Below are positions 23,358 through 30,825 of a stretch of DNA of 44,994 bases, in pieces (the stretch's first letter is position 1; every line of letters begins with the position of its first letter). The notes under the pieces were generated by a model, which did no database searches, was not told the origin of the DNA, and was given only the letters and a program-made list of their open reading frames with translations. The position numbers were made by a program, and so were the translations under genes. The stretch is from contig JAGGXP010000042.1 of the NCBI GenBank assembly GCA_021163005.1, positions 1-44,994 of the forward strand. The letters are read 5' to 3'. The stretch is from Candidatus Aenigmatarchaeota archaeon. GTDB lineage: Archaea > Aenigmatarchaeota > Aenigmatarchaeia > QMZP01 > JAFGSV01.

Positions 23358-23669
23358 TCACTTCTTCTTTTCGAGTTCCTTAAGCCTCTTTTCAATGTCT
23401 TCCAGCTCTCTCTGCATTGCCTCTTTTTCGGCCTTCAGGTCCGCTATTTCCTGTTCCCTTGTAGGCGGCCTGTAGGAATAAGGCGCCGGCTCGAACCATC
23501 CGCCTCTTCCGAACCCGGCTCCCCTGCCGAATCCGCCGCGGCCGAAGCCGCGTCCGCCCATAGGAACACCCTTTGTGTATCCAGGGCTGTTGTATCCTGA
23601 GCAGTATCCAAGTCCTCTTCCCGTTCTCGGCCCTGCGCCGTTCGGTCCTGTTCTGTCACCCCATGGCAT
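23358..23669 (-). CDS. DUF5320 protein (Gly-rich with C-terminal coiled coil)
   Basis: 103 residues from MPWGDRTGPNGAGPRTGRG, the DUF5320 signature, with a strong GGAGGTGGG Shine-Dalgarno. A Gly/Arg/Phe-rich middle (GRGFGRGGFGRGAGFGRGG) is followed by Pro/Tyr-rich YRPPTREQEI and a charged coiled coil ending ELEKKK. DUF5320 genes travel with NifX-like and DUF134 genes in archaea and bacteria; function is unknown. It is first in the operon. The Gly-rich region uses GC-rich codons in keeping with composition. Confidence 0.88.
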   Translation of the reverse strand: MPWGDRTGPNGAGPRTGRGLGYCSGYNSPGYTKGVPMGGRGFGRGGFGRGAGFGRGGWFEPAPYSYRPPTREQEIADLKAEKEAMQRELEDIEKRLKELEKKK

Positions 23670-23694
23670 TTTCCCACCTCCGTGTGGTTTTATA

Positions 23695-23723
23695 ATGAAT
23701 ATATATTCATAATGATATTTAAA
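23695..23723 (-). promoter_or_regulatory. Promoter with 16-bp palindrome for the DUF5320-NifX-DUF134 operon
   Basis: On the minus strand a TATA box TTTAAATAT (23723-23715) is followed by a perfect palindrome ATGAATATATATTCAT (23710-23695), which fills the space to the expected transcription start near 23692. A bound dimer there would block initiation. The TATA box lies inside the 3' end of dph6. The DUF134 protein is the first candidate repressor. Confidence 0.65.
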
Positions 23724-24402
23724 GCTTTTCACTGAGTCCCGCAGATTTCACAATCATCCTGCCGCTGTATTCGCTGTATTCAACCGCGAAGTCCTTTATG
23801 TCCACGGATTTCCTGAAAAAGGGAGCGTCAAGCACGGTTGTCTCGAATTCCCCTCCCTCACCAGCCGGGCTTATGCTGTATTTTTTATGCAGTTCGAGAA
23901 GCTCCCCGACCGCATGAGTGTCTATCATCCTGCCGAGCCATTCCCTGCTGAACGGATAGGCAAACACACCGGAAATGATGACCCTGAACCCGGAGTCCAG
24001 AATCTCTTCCAGAAGCTCTTTCTGGTCCTTCAGCCACAGCGGATTGAAGCACCACAGCCCGAGGTCGTCGCATATCTTCTGCACCCTCGAGGACTGGTAG
24101 ACAGACTCGACAGCTCCTGTGACGACACCTTCTATTCCAAACCTTTCAGCAGCTTCTGATATCGCTGCCTTCAGGTCTTCAAGCTCCTTCTCCCTGACAC
24201 CTTTCGTCACCCGTCTCACCAGCGGCAGCCCGGCGGCCTCTGCCTGCAGCTTTGTCAGTTCTATGTTCGGCGTGTGGAACATGTAGCTTTCGGGATTCTC
24301 AGACACAATCGTTATGAGGCATGCGACTTCGTCTGTTTCCATGGCCTTCTGCAGAGCCAGGCAGGAGTCCTTGCCTCCTGAAAAGAGGACCGCGAGTTTC
24401 AT
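23719..24402 (-). CDS. dph6: Diphthine-ammonia ligase (Dph6-type PP-loop ATPase)
   Basis: 227 residues. The PP-loop SGGKDS lies at residues 8-13. The family features EGVVTGAVESVYQ, CFNPLWLKDQ and GEGGEFETTVLDAPFF are all clear. It catalyses the last, ATP-dependent amidation in the synthesis of diphthamide on elongation factor 2, a modification of archaea and eukaryotes. It is divergently transcribed from thpR across 47 nt. Length matches the short archaeal form without the eukaryotic C-terminal extension. No dph2 or dph5 gene is in this window. Confidence 0.94.
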   Translation of the reverse strand: MKLAVLFSGGKDSCLALQKAMETDEVACLITIVSENPESYMFHTPNIELTKLQAEAAGLPLVRRVTKGVREKELEDLKAAISEAAERFGIEGVVTGAVESVYQSSRVQKICDDLGLWCFNPLWLKDQKELLEEILDSGFRVIISGVFAYPFSREWLGRMIDTHAVGELLELHKKYSISPAGEGGEFETTVLDAPFFRKSVDIKDFAVEYSEYSGRMIVKSAGLSEKL

Positions 24403-24449
24403 ACGTTCTGATTATCAAGAGTTTTTATTAAATGATGCATATTATTGTT

Positions 24450-24992
24450 ATGAGGCTTTTCCTGGCAGTTGAGATCCCCCTTGAGCTGAGGAATGAGATT
24501 TACAACCTCAAAAGCAGGATAGATGACGGATTCTCGGACATAAAGTGGGTGGAGAAGCAGAACCTTCACATAACACTCAGGTTTCTCGGAGAGGTTCCCG
24601 AAAGGAGGCTCGAGGAGATTGAGGTGGCACTAAATAACGTCGAGGTTGAGCCGTTCAGATGCGCCGTTAAGTCACTCGGGGTTTTCCCCAATGAAAAGAG
24701 GCCGCGCGTCATCTGGGCGGGGGTCGAGCCGCAGTTGCCCCTGAAAAAGATGCACGTCCAGCTCGACAGGGCCCTGTTCACACTCGGGTTCAGGAAAGAG
24801 CTGGGTTACAGGCCGCATATCACTCTGGGGCGCATAAAGATGCTCGGCAACGCCGATGAGCTTGTGCAGTCGCTTGGCAAACTGAAGGATTTTTCCACAG
24901 GAGAATTCATGGTCGACCGGTTCGTCCTGAAGAGGAGCACGCTGACTAAGGACGGACCTGTCTACGACGACCTGATGGTCTTCGGGCTTTGA
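24450..24992 (+). CDS. thpR: RNA 2',3'-cyclic phosphodiesterase (ThpR/LigT)
   Basis: 180 residues from MRLFLAVEIPLELRN, about 25 nt after ttattaaat, hence leaderless. The 2H signature is complete: HITLRFLGE and HITLGRIK, each H-x-T. The enzyme opens 2',3'-cyclic phosphates to 2'-phosphates and can also act as a weak RNA ligase; it may process tRNA halves or splicing intermediates, which is relevant given the intron-bearing tRNAs. Its last 47 nt overlap the convergent MFS gene. Confidence 0.93.
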   Translation: MRLFLAVEIPLELRNEIYNLKSRIDDGFSDIKWVEKQNLHITLRFLGEVPERRLEEIEVALNNVEVEPFRCAVKSLGVFPNEKRPRVIWAGVEPQLPLKKMHVQLDRALFTLGFRKELGYRPHITLGRIKMLGNADELVQSLGKLKDFSTGEFMVDRFVLKRSTLTKDGPVYDDLMVFGL

Positions 24993-26394
24993 TTTTCCTG
25001 GCGGCATTGCTGACCTTTTCCATGTTCACGCGTTTAAGTCTCCTTTTCGTGGCGCTGAGCGCTTTCCGGCTGCCCGACCTTGTGAGATAAACAGCTGAAA
25101 GAGCCTTCTTCTGGCCGTATTTCATAAGGTCGCCGAACACGTAGCTTGCCCTTACCCTCTGCCTTATGGCAATCTCATCAAGGAACTTTATGAACATCAC
25201 CGCACCGGCGAGCCTGATGAGCCATGAAAAGAAGAATACAATCTCCAGACCCTCGAAACCAAGGAACGACGACCCTGCAGACAGCGCCGATATGCTGCTC
25301 CCCGCAAGCGGGCCGAGTATGCCGGCAAGACCGAAGACGATGTAGAAAAGCGCAAGGTGGAAATGTCTCTTCTGCGACGGGCTTATCTCAAGCATGTAGC
25401 TGAAGTATGCGATGTTGACGCCGCTCCACGCTATGCCGCTCATTATCTCTATGGGTATTATCTGGTAAGGCGCTCTCACGAAAAGCCAGAAGAACGGGTA
25501 GAATGCCGCCCCGAGAGCGCACAGGGAAAGCACGACCCTGCTGCCGAACCGGTCAAGATACCTGCCCCATGTTTTATGGAACACCAGCATGGAAACGCTC
25601 ATGAGTATAACCTGGAAAGAAACCCATTCATATCCGGCTCCAAGATACTTTACCAGCCTCACCACATAAAACGGCACCGAAAGTGTCACGCCGAACTGCC
25701 AGACGAAGAATATAAGTATGAACTTCCTCATGGCCCTGTTCTTCCAGAAATACATTATGCTGCTTGCTGAAGCAATATGGGCAGACTCAATGCCGGGGTC
25801 CTTCATCCTGTATATGAAATAGAGCGATATTATACCCGCGGCTGCACCCACGGAGAATATCAGCTGAAATCCGCCAAGGTCTGTTTTTGGAAAGACTGTG
25901 AACACTCCGGCAGAAAATAACAGGGCGATTATGGACGCTGCCGTGTACTTCCTGAGCCTTGTGCTGAAAAACCTGCCCCGTATGTTTGCCGGCACTATGT
26001 CAGCTATCCACGACGCCCACGACGGGTTCGAGAAGGCGTTGAAGAATGAAGACATGGAAACGAAGACTATGAGGAAGGCAAGGGGATTTGCCATGTGCAT
26101 GGTCGGCAGCAGTATGAGCGGTATTATGAGCAGTCGCGATGCCGCAAGCGATGCCAGTGTTATCAGCTTTCTGTTTCCGTTCCTGTCAACAGCCTTTGCG
26201 GCCGGATACTGGGCGACTGTCCAGAATATGAGCGGCACGGATGCCAGGAGGCCTATGTAGGTATTGTCAGCTCCAAGAGCCAGGGCAAACGCGCCGAAAA
26301 ATGTTGAGGTCAGGTAGAAAAGTATGGCTGAGAAGAAACCGTCGCTGACAGACGCACTCATTGATTCGTAGCGTTCCTTTTCAGTGAGCCCCAT
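24946..26394 (-). CDS. MFS-type transporter
   Basis: 482 residues with about 11-12 transmembrane helices. The first half has a loop between helices 2 and 3 with KAVDRNGNRK, the degenerate MFS motif A; the second half has the matching WGRYLDRFGSRVV. The NPSWASWIADIVPANIRGRFFSTR segment (part) is typical of a clade of bacterial and archaeal uncharacterised MFS proteins. The last 85 residues are a basic cytoplasmic tail with RRLKRVNMEK and KARRPSGRRRQ. Substrate unknown. A TATA element (AATAAAAAC) about 27 nt upstream supports a leaderless start. Confidence 0.85.
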   Translation of the reverse strand: MGLTEKERYESMSASVSDGFFSAILFYLTSTFFGAFALALGADNTYIGLLASVPLIFWTVAQYPAAKAVDRNGNRKLITLASLAASRLLIIPLILLPTMHMANPLAFLIVFVSMSSFFNAFSNPSWASWIADIVPANIRGRFFSTRLRKYTAASIIALLFSAGVFTVFPKTDLGGFQLIFSVGAAAGIISLYFIYRMKDPGIESAHIASASSIMYFWKNRAMRKFILIFFVWQFGVTLSVPFYVVRLVKYLGAGYEWVSFQVILMSVSMLVFHKTWGRYLDRFGSRVVLSLCALGAAFYPFFWLFVRAPYQIIPIEIMSGIAWSGVNIAYFSYMLEISPSQKRHFHLALFYIVFGLAGILGPLAGSSISALSAGSSFLGFEGLEIVFFFSWLIRLAGAVMFIKFLDEIAIRQRVRASYVFGDLMKYGQKKALSAVYLTRSGSRKALSATKRRLKRVNMEKVSNAARKIKARRPSGRRRQVRP

Positions 26395-26469
26395 AATAAC
26401 TTTTTGCCGGAGCCTGTTTTTATTGAAGAAGAGGAATCATTTTTATTCACTGGCATCCAAATATTTTTC

Positions 26470-26817
26470 ATGACAGAAGTGAAGATAAACGGCACGAAGT
26501 TCGGGGAGATAACGATAAACGGTAAGCCATATGATTCCGACATGACAGTGTACTGGACAGGCAAGGTCGAGTACAGGTCAAAGGAGCATGTCATAGAGCT
26601 GGGGGATTTTCTCAAAATCGTGCGTCTTGCACCTGAGGTTGTCATTATCGGCACGGGGCAGGAAGGCATAGTCAGGATAGCGCCTGAAGTGCTTCAGGTT
26701 GCGGAAGACAAGAACATTCACATTTACGCAGAGAAGACGCCGAAGGCTGTCGAGCTTTTCAATGCATTTGCCTCACAGGGCAGGAAGGTCGCCGGTGTCT
26801 TCCATGTGACATGCTGA
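26470..26817 (+). CDS. Mth938-like (DUF498) domain protein
   Basis: 115 residues from the ATG at 26470, which is about 25 nt after a tttttatt box; the longer frame re-reads the divergent promoter region. The Mth938/NDUFAF3 fold is recognisable: FGEITINGKPYDSDMTVY (part), a variable loop, LAPEVVIIGTGQEGIVRIAPEVL (part), and AVELFNAFASQGRKVAGVFHVTC. The human homologue assists assembly of respiratory complex I; archaeal roles are unknown. It overlaps the next gene by 7 nt. Confidence 0.88.
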   Translation: MTEVKINGTKFGEITINGKPYDSDMTVYWTGKVEYRSKEHVIELGDFLKIVRLAPEVVIIGTGQEGIVRIAPEVLQVAEDKNIHIYAEKTPKAVELFNAFASQGRKVAGVFHVTC

Positions 26818-27119
26818 AGATTGATATGATAATCGACGACGCAATAGATTTCATAGCGCAGGCAGCTGGATCAACCTACAGGCTTCTTGCCGCAAACCTC
26901 GCATTTCTCGACAGTCCCGGGACATACATAATGCTCATGGTAATAGGCTTCGTTCAGATTCCCTTTTACGCCAGAAGCCTGTATTACCAGTATTCGCATC
27001 CTCATGAATATGAAGAGTCTTCGCTTCTGAGATCTCTTGTAATCTATACGGCAATAATACTGGCTTTCGTGCTCACAGGATACATAAATTTCCTCCGGTT
27101 CGCCCAGTACTTCATGTAA
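26811..27119 (+). CDS. Small membrane protein, two to three helices
   Basis: 102 residues; hydrophobic segments at about 38-56 (TYIMLMVIGFVQIPFYA) and 75-94 (LVIYTAIILAFVLTGYINFL), with a short polar YYQYSHPHEYEESS loop between them. The N-terminus is an amphipathic helix. Not recognised. The 7-nt overlap with the Mth938-like gene suggests co-expression, so the pair may act together at the membrane. It ends 37 nt before tRNA-Val. Confidence 0.6.
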   Translation: MLKIDMIIDDAIDFIAQAAGSTYRLLAANLAFLDSPGTYIMLMVIGFVQIPFYARSLYYQYSHPHEYEESSLLRSLVIYTAIILAFVLTGYINFLRFAQYFM

Positions 27120-27155
27120 CAGATTTTTAACTATGCTGGGCCAAAAATGAGATAC

Positions 27156-27380
27156 GGGCCTGTAGTCTAGCGGCTATGACGCCACCCTCACACGGTGGAG
27201 GTCCCCGGTTCGAATGCACCCTTTTCCGCATGTATACGTGGAAAAGCGCGCCCCGGAACCTTTTAGCGCATGCAAGCGCACTAAAACGTTCACGAAAAAT
27301 AAGCTGACGCAGGAAATGGCAAGCGCGTTCCGGAAAATAAGCTATCGTGCGCATAGGTGCCGTGAATCCGGGCGGGCCCA
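27156..27380 (+). tRNA. tRNA-Val(CAC) with a 152-nt T-loop intron
   Basis: Acceptor GGGCCTG (27156-27162) pairs with CGGGCCC (27373-27379) and A27380 is the discriminator; CCA is not encoded. The anticodon stem is CCACC/GGTGG with loop CTCACAC (CAC at 27189-27191), the variable loop is AGGTC, and the T-stem CCCGG (27204-27208) pairs with CCGGG (27368-27372). Spliced, the T-loop reads TTCGAAT. A TATA-like tttttaac lies about 28-32 nt upstream. Without the intron this is a normal tRNA-Val. Confidence 0.95.
27215..27366 (+). other. 152-nt noncanonical intron at 59/60 of tRNA-Val
   Basis: The T-stem is the outer helix. Exon TTCG (27209-27212) faces CGTG (27361-27364), a central helix with one T-T mismatch. 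Both bulges are AAT (27213-27215 and 27365-27367), and the inner helix is GCACC/GGTGC (27216-27220 with a partner at 27355-27360). Cutting after AA on both sides restores TTCGAAT. The interior has further stems (CTTTTCC/GGAAAAG, CCGGAAC/GTTCCGG, TTTTAG/CTAAAA) and the module shared with the tRNA-Gln intron (27257-27311). Confidence 0.88.
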
Positions 27381-27671
27381 CTGAACCCTTTTCAGTCCGA
27401 AACACGAAAAAGCGTTCACGGAAAAGACGGGTGCATACCTGCCCACCCTGTTAATGCAGCCCGGATGCTTCCTGGACGAGACACGCAGGCGCAGGTAAAA
27501 TGAATATGCAGAAACTAATTCATAGTAAACATAGCACAATCGCACTGTTCGAACAGGAACGCACACTGACGGCTAACGCAGGATGAACAAAGCCGTCCCT
27601 CCGTCCCTAAAAGGTATGGACAAATCCCCCAACATCACAGCTATAATGCAAATCTTCCTTTTTCCCTCAAG

Positions 27672-27768
27672 GCTTTTGGCGGAAGCGGAAGCATCGGGAA
27701 CAGGGTTCCCTTGCATCCACTCACGCGGAAGCATCGGGAACAGGGTTCCCTCGTTGTCCGCTGGCGCG
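27672..27768. repeat. 97-bp repeat block, copy 1 (two 27-bp hairpin units)
   Basis: Copy 1 of a block matching 27880-27976 at 95 of 97 positions. It holds two identical 27-bp units (27685-27711 and 27725-27751) at a 40-nt period, each with the stem GGGAAC-AGG-GTTCCC. A 40-nt period shifts the reading frame, so the repeat is not conserved as protein. Confidence 0.85.
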
Positions 27769-27879
27769 TAAAACTCCTGTAAAAGGCTTGTTTTCGTTAA
27801 GCTTTTGGCGGACGTTTCAACTCCCGTAAAATGGTTAATGACCAACATCCCGCGTAAACACCTTCATGTTTTTCGTTAA

Positions 27880-27976
27880 GCTTTTGGCGCAAGCGGAAGC
27901 ATCGGGAACAGGGTTCCCTTGCATCCACTCACGCGGAAGCATCGGGAACAGGGTTCCCTCGTTGTCCGCTGGTGCG
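27880..27976. repeat. 97-bp repeat block, copy 2
   Basis: Copy 2, offset 208 nt from copy 1, differing at two positions (g/c at 27890, c/t near 27973). Its units are 27893-27919 and 27933-27959. The flanks gttaagcttttggcg before and ggtgcgg after differ partly from copy 1, so the duplicated unit is close to the 97 bp quoted. Confidence 0.85.
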
Positions 27977-27989
27977 GAAGCTGCCGTAA

Positions 27990-28024
27990 AAAGGTTAAGC
28001 GTTCACGGAAAAACGAAAACCTTT
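27990..28024. terminator. Hairpin between the repeat island and the pilin-like gene
   Basis: AAAGGTT (27990-27996) pairs with AACCTTT (28018-28024) around a 21-nt loop containing gcgttcacggaaaa. It lies 5 nt beyond the stop of the minus-strand gene ending at 28029, so it may mark that transcript's 3' end, or be one more structured unit of the island. Confidence 0.35.
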
Positions 28025-28028
28025 CCGC

Positions 28029-28415
28029 TCATAGATGATAGAAATCCACGATGCCTTCGGAGTCATACGTCTGCGAAAGCCGCACGCTCAGTGACAGCGG
28101 CGCCTTTCCTGACGTCGCCGACCATCTGGTGCAGTCGATTGTGTAGTCCAGCTCCAGGAAATATCCGTCCGCGCTGACATCGTCCCTGAGCTTGACTATG
28201 AGTTCGTCGAGGTTCTTCTGGAATTCCCAGCAGTCCGGAGCCTGCTTGATGGTATCATTGACAGCGTCCATTATGTTCTTGGCTATGTAGACCTCTTCGG
28301 TGTTGTACGGCCTTGACATGTCAAGAAGTGAATATGCCAGAAATATCTGCTGCACTGTGAAAAGCATGGCTGAAAGGAATACAGCTGTGACAATGAACAT
28401 CTGCGCCTTTCTCAT
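28029..28415 (-). CDS. Secreted protein with pilin-like N-terminus
   Basis: 128 residues from MRKAQMFIVTAVFLSAMLFTVQQ, about 25-30 nt after an ATTTATTT box. The short basic start, KAQ and a single hydrophobic helix resemble archaeal class III (type IV pilin-like) signal segments or a simple anchor; proteins with KAQxFI N-termini are frequent in DPANN genomes. The remaining 105 residues are polar, with two Cys (DCWEF and DCTRW) that could form a disulfide outside the cell. Function unknown. It follows aIF2-beta with 17 nt between the genes. Confidence 0.65.
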   Translation of the reverse strand: MRKAQMFIVTAVFLSAMLFTVQQIFLAYSLLDMSRPYNTEEVYIAKNIMDAVNDTIKQAPDCWEFQKNLDELIVKLRDDVSADGYFLELDYTIDCTRWSATSGKAPLSLSVRLSQTYDSEGIVDFYHL

Positions 28416-28446
28416 AACAAGTTCTTGCATGTTCTGAAATAAATGC

Positions 28447-28854
28447 CTATTTGAGCTTCCTCAGCGGGCTCTTGGCGCCGCAGGCCTCGCATTTGAGGAC
28501 CTCTTCCCTGCCCACCTTTATTATCTTGCTGTCCGGCTTGCAGCAGTTCGGACAGAGGACATACGCTTTAACATACGCATCAAGCTTCCTGTTTATAAGA
28601 GGTGCGGGAAACCTGCCCTGGAATATGACCTTTTTTTCACTTTCCTCGTACGATGTGGCCAGTTCCTTGAGGAAGAACCTGAGCATATGCTTCGGGTCCC
28701 TTCTGAGAGCGTTCGCAATGTCATAGAAGTTGAGTATGATTGTTCTGGCTCCCTGAATCAGCACATCGGCCCTGGGAACTTCAAACCTCTCGCTGCTTTT
28801 GCATTCCTTCGGCACTTTCTCCATGCCCCTGTTCAAAAGCTTTTCATAATCCAT
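28447..28854 (-). CDS. Translation initiation factor aIF2, beta subunit
   Basis: 135 residues. The N-terminal helix that contacts aIF2-gamma is followed by a central alpha-beta domain with NFYDIANALRRDPKHMLRFFLKEL (part) and GRFPAPLINRKLDAYVKAYVLC (part), and a C-terminal zinc ribbon CPNC...CEAC with ACGAKSPLRKL. With the alpha and gamma subunits it delivers Met-tRNAi to the small ribosomal subunit. Length and motifs are standard for archaea, and the eukaryotic polylysine N-terminus is absent, as expected. Confidence 0.97.
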   Translation of the reverse strand: MDYEKLLNRGMEKVPKECKSSERFEVPRADVLIQGARTIILNFYDIANALRRDPKHMLRFFLKELATSYEESEKKVIFQGRFPAPLINRKLDAYVKAYVLCPNCCKPDSKIIKVGREEVLKCEACGAKSPLRKLK

Positions 28855-28907
28855 TGGCGCCCCTCGAGAGTATTTTGAATGCCAAATATAAAAAGCTATT
28901 CAGTATT

Positions 28908-29723
28908 TCACCTGGCCGGAACTGGAACGGGCTCCTTCTGGGCTTCTTTCTGGGGCTGCGCGTGCGCAACTGCAACGGCCACATCCTGCAGTGCGTTCAT
29001 GGCAGCCTTCACGCCATGGAAGCTGAATGTTATGCCGAGCGCTATGAGAAGCCTCTCGAAAAGCGTTACGGGCATGGCGGCTATCCACATTTCAGCCGGT
29101 ATGGAGAATGCCCAGAGGTATATGACAGAGCCTACGGAATGGTCAACAAATGCCGTGCCGAGCGCGTAGCTGTATGTCCTTGCCACAGGATGCCTGAGTG
29201 CTGCATCTATCCTGTCCTTGAACTGTATCACAGCCACCGGAATGAGCCAGTAAAGTGAATAGAACCACACCTGCCTTCCTATGGGATTGGCCAGGAAAGC
29301 CGCCATCATCAGCAGGGGAATGACTGTCAGCTTCTTGTCGCTTTTGAAGCTTCTTGCAAAGTAAACCGACCCGAACAGTATGGGGAAGAATACAAGGAGG
29401 CTGAGTGTGTCTTTTATTGTGTAAAGCCCTGCTGCCGTGCCGATGACCTGCGAGAGGACTATCGTGGCCATGCCGAGATTCATGCCGAGCAGGCCGCCGA
29501 GCGCAGGCCCGAACATCACAGCCATGGAGAAGTTGAATTCCGTTCCGAGTATCGGGAACATCTTGGTCTTTGACAGCACTATGAACAGCGCAGCGAACAA
29601 TATGCTGAAGAATATCTTCGGGATGCGCAGCTTCTTCTCAATCTCTTTTTTCCTGGCCTCTATCTTTTCATGGACAGGGTTTGCGTGCGGCCCGGCTTTG
29701 CGCTTTTTCTTAACAAGTCTCAT
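28908..29723 (-). CDS. Membrane protein, possible ECF-type or uncharacterised transporter component
   Basis: 271 residues from MRLVKKKRKAG with GTGAT as ribosome site. A basic, charged cytoplasmic segment (1-35) precedes about six hydrophobic helices (FFSILFAALFIVLS, FNFSMAVMFGPALGGLLGMNLG, TLSLLVFFPILFGSVYF and others) and a Pro/Gln-rich tail. The FGPALGGLLGMNLGMATIVLSQ pattern (part) is like the substrate-binding S components of ECF transporters and related vitamin permeases, but no EcfA or EcfT gene is nearby. It begins next to the dUTPase-like stop. Treat the family as uncertain. Confidence 0.6.
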   Translation of the reverse strand: MRLVKKKRKAGPHANPVHEKIEARKKEIEKKLRIPKIFFSILFAALFIVLSKTKMFPILGTEFNFSMAVMFGPALGGLLGMNLGMATIVLSQVIGTAAGLYTIKDTLSLLVFFPILFGSVYFARSFKSDKKLTVIPLLMMAAFLANPIGRQVWFYSLYWLIPVAVIQFKDRIDAALRHPVARTYSYALGTAFVDHSVGSVIYLWAFSIPAEMWIAAMPVTLFERLLIALGITFSFHGVKAAMNALQDVAVAVAHAQPQKEAQKEPVPVPAR

Positions 29724-29731
29724 ACCAATCA

Positions 29732-30121
29732 CTAAACATATCCAAGCTCCTTGTTCCTCTGGCGCTCGAAGTTGATTTTGTTCTTCCTGAGATATGCCTC
29801 CGCCACTTCCTTTCCGTCAACCCCGAGTATGAGAAGTGCGCCGAGATAGAAGTGCAGCGAATCTATCATCTCCTCGAGCACGGTTTCTTTCTTGGTTTCA
29901 AGCGCTTCAGGCTCCTTGAACCCTTTCTTCCACCAGCGGTTGACCTCGTCGCCGGCCTCGGCAAGCTCGTCTATGGCAGCAAAAAGCGTCCTGATGAACA
30001 TGTCCCTTTTCTTCTCCGGATTCTCCTTCCAGAAGTCGAAGCCGTGCTCCTCCTGGAACCTGCGCTGAAGCGAGAGGAGCGCATCGATGCCTTCCTGTAT
30101 TTTCCTGATTTTATCGTCCAC
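29732..30121 (-). CDS. All-alpha NTP pyrophosphatase (dimeric dUTPase/MazG-like)
   Basis: 129 residues from a GTG preceded by GGTGATT. Metal-binding motifs of the all-alpha NTPase fold are visible: ELAEAGDE (about 52-59) and EEMIDSLHFYLGAL (about 84-97), with a conserved AYLRKNKINFERQ near the end, which is characteristic of PF08761 dimeric dUTPases. It would hydrolyse dUTP to dUMP to keep uracil out of DNA. Substrate assignment rests on the C-terminal motif. It is divergent from porG across about 130 nt. Confidence 0.82.
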   Translation of the reverse strand: MDDKIRKIQEGIDALLSLQRRFQEEHGFDFWKENPEKKRDMFIRTLFAAIDELAEAGDEVNRWWKKGFKEPEALETKKETVLEEMIDSLHFYLGALLILGVDGKEVAEAYLRKNKINFERQRNKELGYV

Positions 30122-30255
30122 CGAATCACCGTTAACAGTTAAGTGCTTTTTGTCATTAATATTTATTTTCTCCGGAATTCGTCAATAGTAATGTGCCGAT
30201 AGCAAGGTTTTTAAGGTGGGGCTGCCAATTATTTTAATTCAGTTGGGTGTTTGGC

Positions 30256-30825
30256 ATGGGCAAAGACATGATTGAAATAAGGATTCACGGCCGGGGCGGC
30301 CAGGGTGCAAAATCCGCTTCGCAGCTGATAGTCGAAGCAGCCATGGACCAGGGCAGACAGATACAGGCATTCCCCGAATACGGACCTGAGAGGACGGGCG
30401 CTCCGATGAAGACATACGCGCGCATCTCTGACAAACCCATTGAAACCTACGAGCCGGTCCTCGAGCCGGACATAGTGCTTGTCATTGACCCGACGCTCAT
30501 AGGCCAGGTTGACGTGACCAATGGCATGAAGGGCGATGGCATTCTCATAGTCAACACAACCGAGAGTTCTTCTGAGATAAAGAAGAAGACAGGCTTCACA
30601 GGAAAGGTTTACACAGTGGACGCCACCGGCATTTCCATAGGGCTGCTCGGAAGAAACCTGCCCAACACGCCGGTGATAGGCGCGCTGATAAAGGTCACTG
30701 GCGTCATTGACATAAAATATGTTGAAAAGAGGGTCGAGGGCATGTTCCTCAAGAAGATAGGCAGGGAGAAGACCCAGGCCAACATAGATGCCATCAAAAA
30801 GGCATATGAAGAGGTAAAAGAATGA
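30256..30825 (+). CDS. porG: Pyruvate:ferredoxin oxidoreductase, gamma subunit
   Basis: 189 residues from MGKDMIEIRIHGRGGQGAKS, about 25 nt after a ttattttaatt box; an ATG 9 nt earlier and one 12 nt later are alternatives. IHGRGGQG at the start, FPEYGPERTGAP and the NTPVIGAL segment mark 2-oxoacid oxidoreductase gamma subunits. The four-subunit enzyme oxidises pyruvate with CoA to acetyl-CoA and CO2, reducing ferredoxin. Gene order G-D-A-B with 4-nt overlaps or gaps is the archaeal standard. Confidence 0.95.
   Translation: MGKDMIEIRIHGRGGQGAKSASQLIVEAAMDQGRQIQAFPEYGPERTGAPMKTYARISDKPIETYEPVLEPDIVLVIDPTLIGQVDVTNGMKGDGILIVNTTESSSEIKKKTGFTGKVYTVDATGISIGLLGRNLPNTPVIGALIKVTGVIDIKYVEKRVEGMFLKKIGREKTQANIDAIKKAYEEVKE

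Larger units (their letters stand above)
27381..28028. repeat. Repeat-rich noncoding island downstream of tRNA-Val
   Basis: 648 bases without a credible gene. Contents: a hairpin ctgaa/ttcag (27381-27395); agcgttcacggaaaa at 27411-27425 and again at 27998-28012; the 12-bp palindrome ctgttcgaacag (27545-27556); a 7-bp stem gacggct/agccgtc (27568-27597); two 97-bp blocks; and cttttggcg repeated three times (from 27673, 27802 and 27881). The density of stems suggests structured RNA or mobile-element debris. No RNase P, rRNA or second tRNA signature is seen. Confidence 0.75.

Noticed and set aside
27685-27959. Four 27-bp repeats with even spacing suggest a CRISPR array
   Set aside because: The two 13-nt spacers are identical and much too short, the array is interrupted by 180 nt, and no cas gene is near. 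It is a duplicated hairpin repeat.
27381-28028. RNase P RNA gene
   Set aside because: The conserved GAGGAAAGUCC-like and ACAGNAA-like elements that form P4 are absent on both strands.
27583-28177. Open frames on both strands through the repeat island
   Set aside because: The 40-nt repeat period changes frame, the frames end inside repeats, they run into the intergenic stems, and no promoter or ribosome site fits. Open by composition only.
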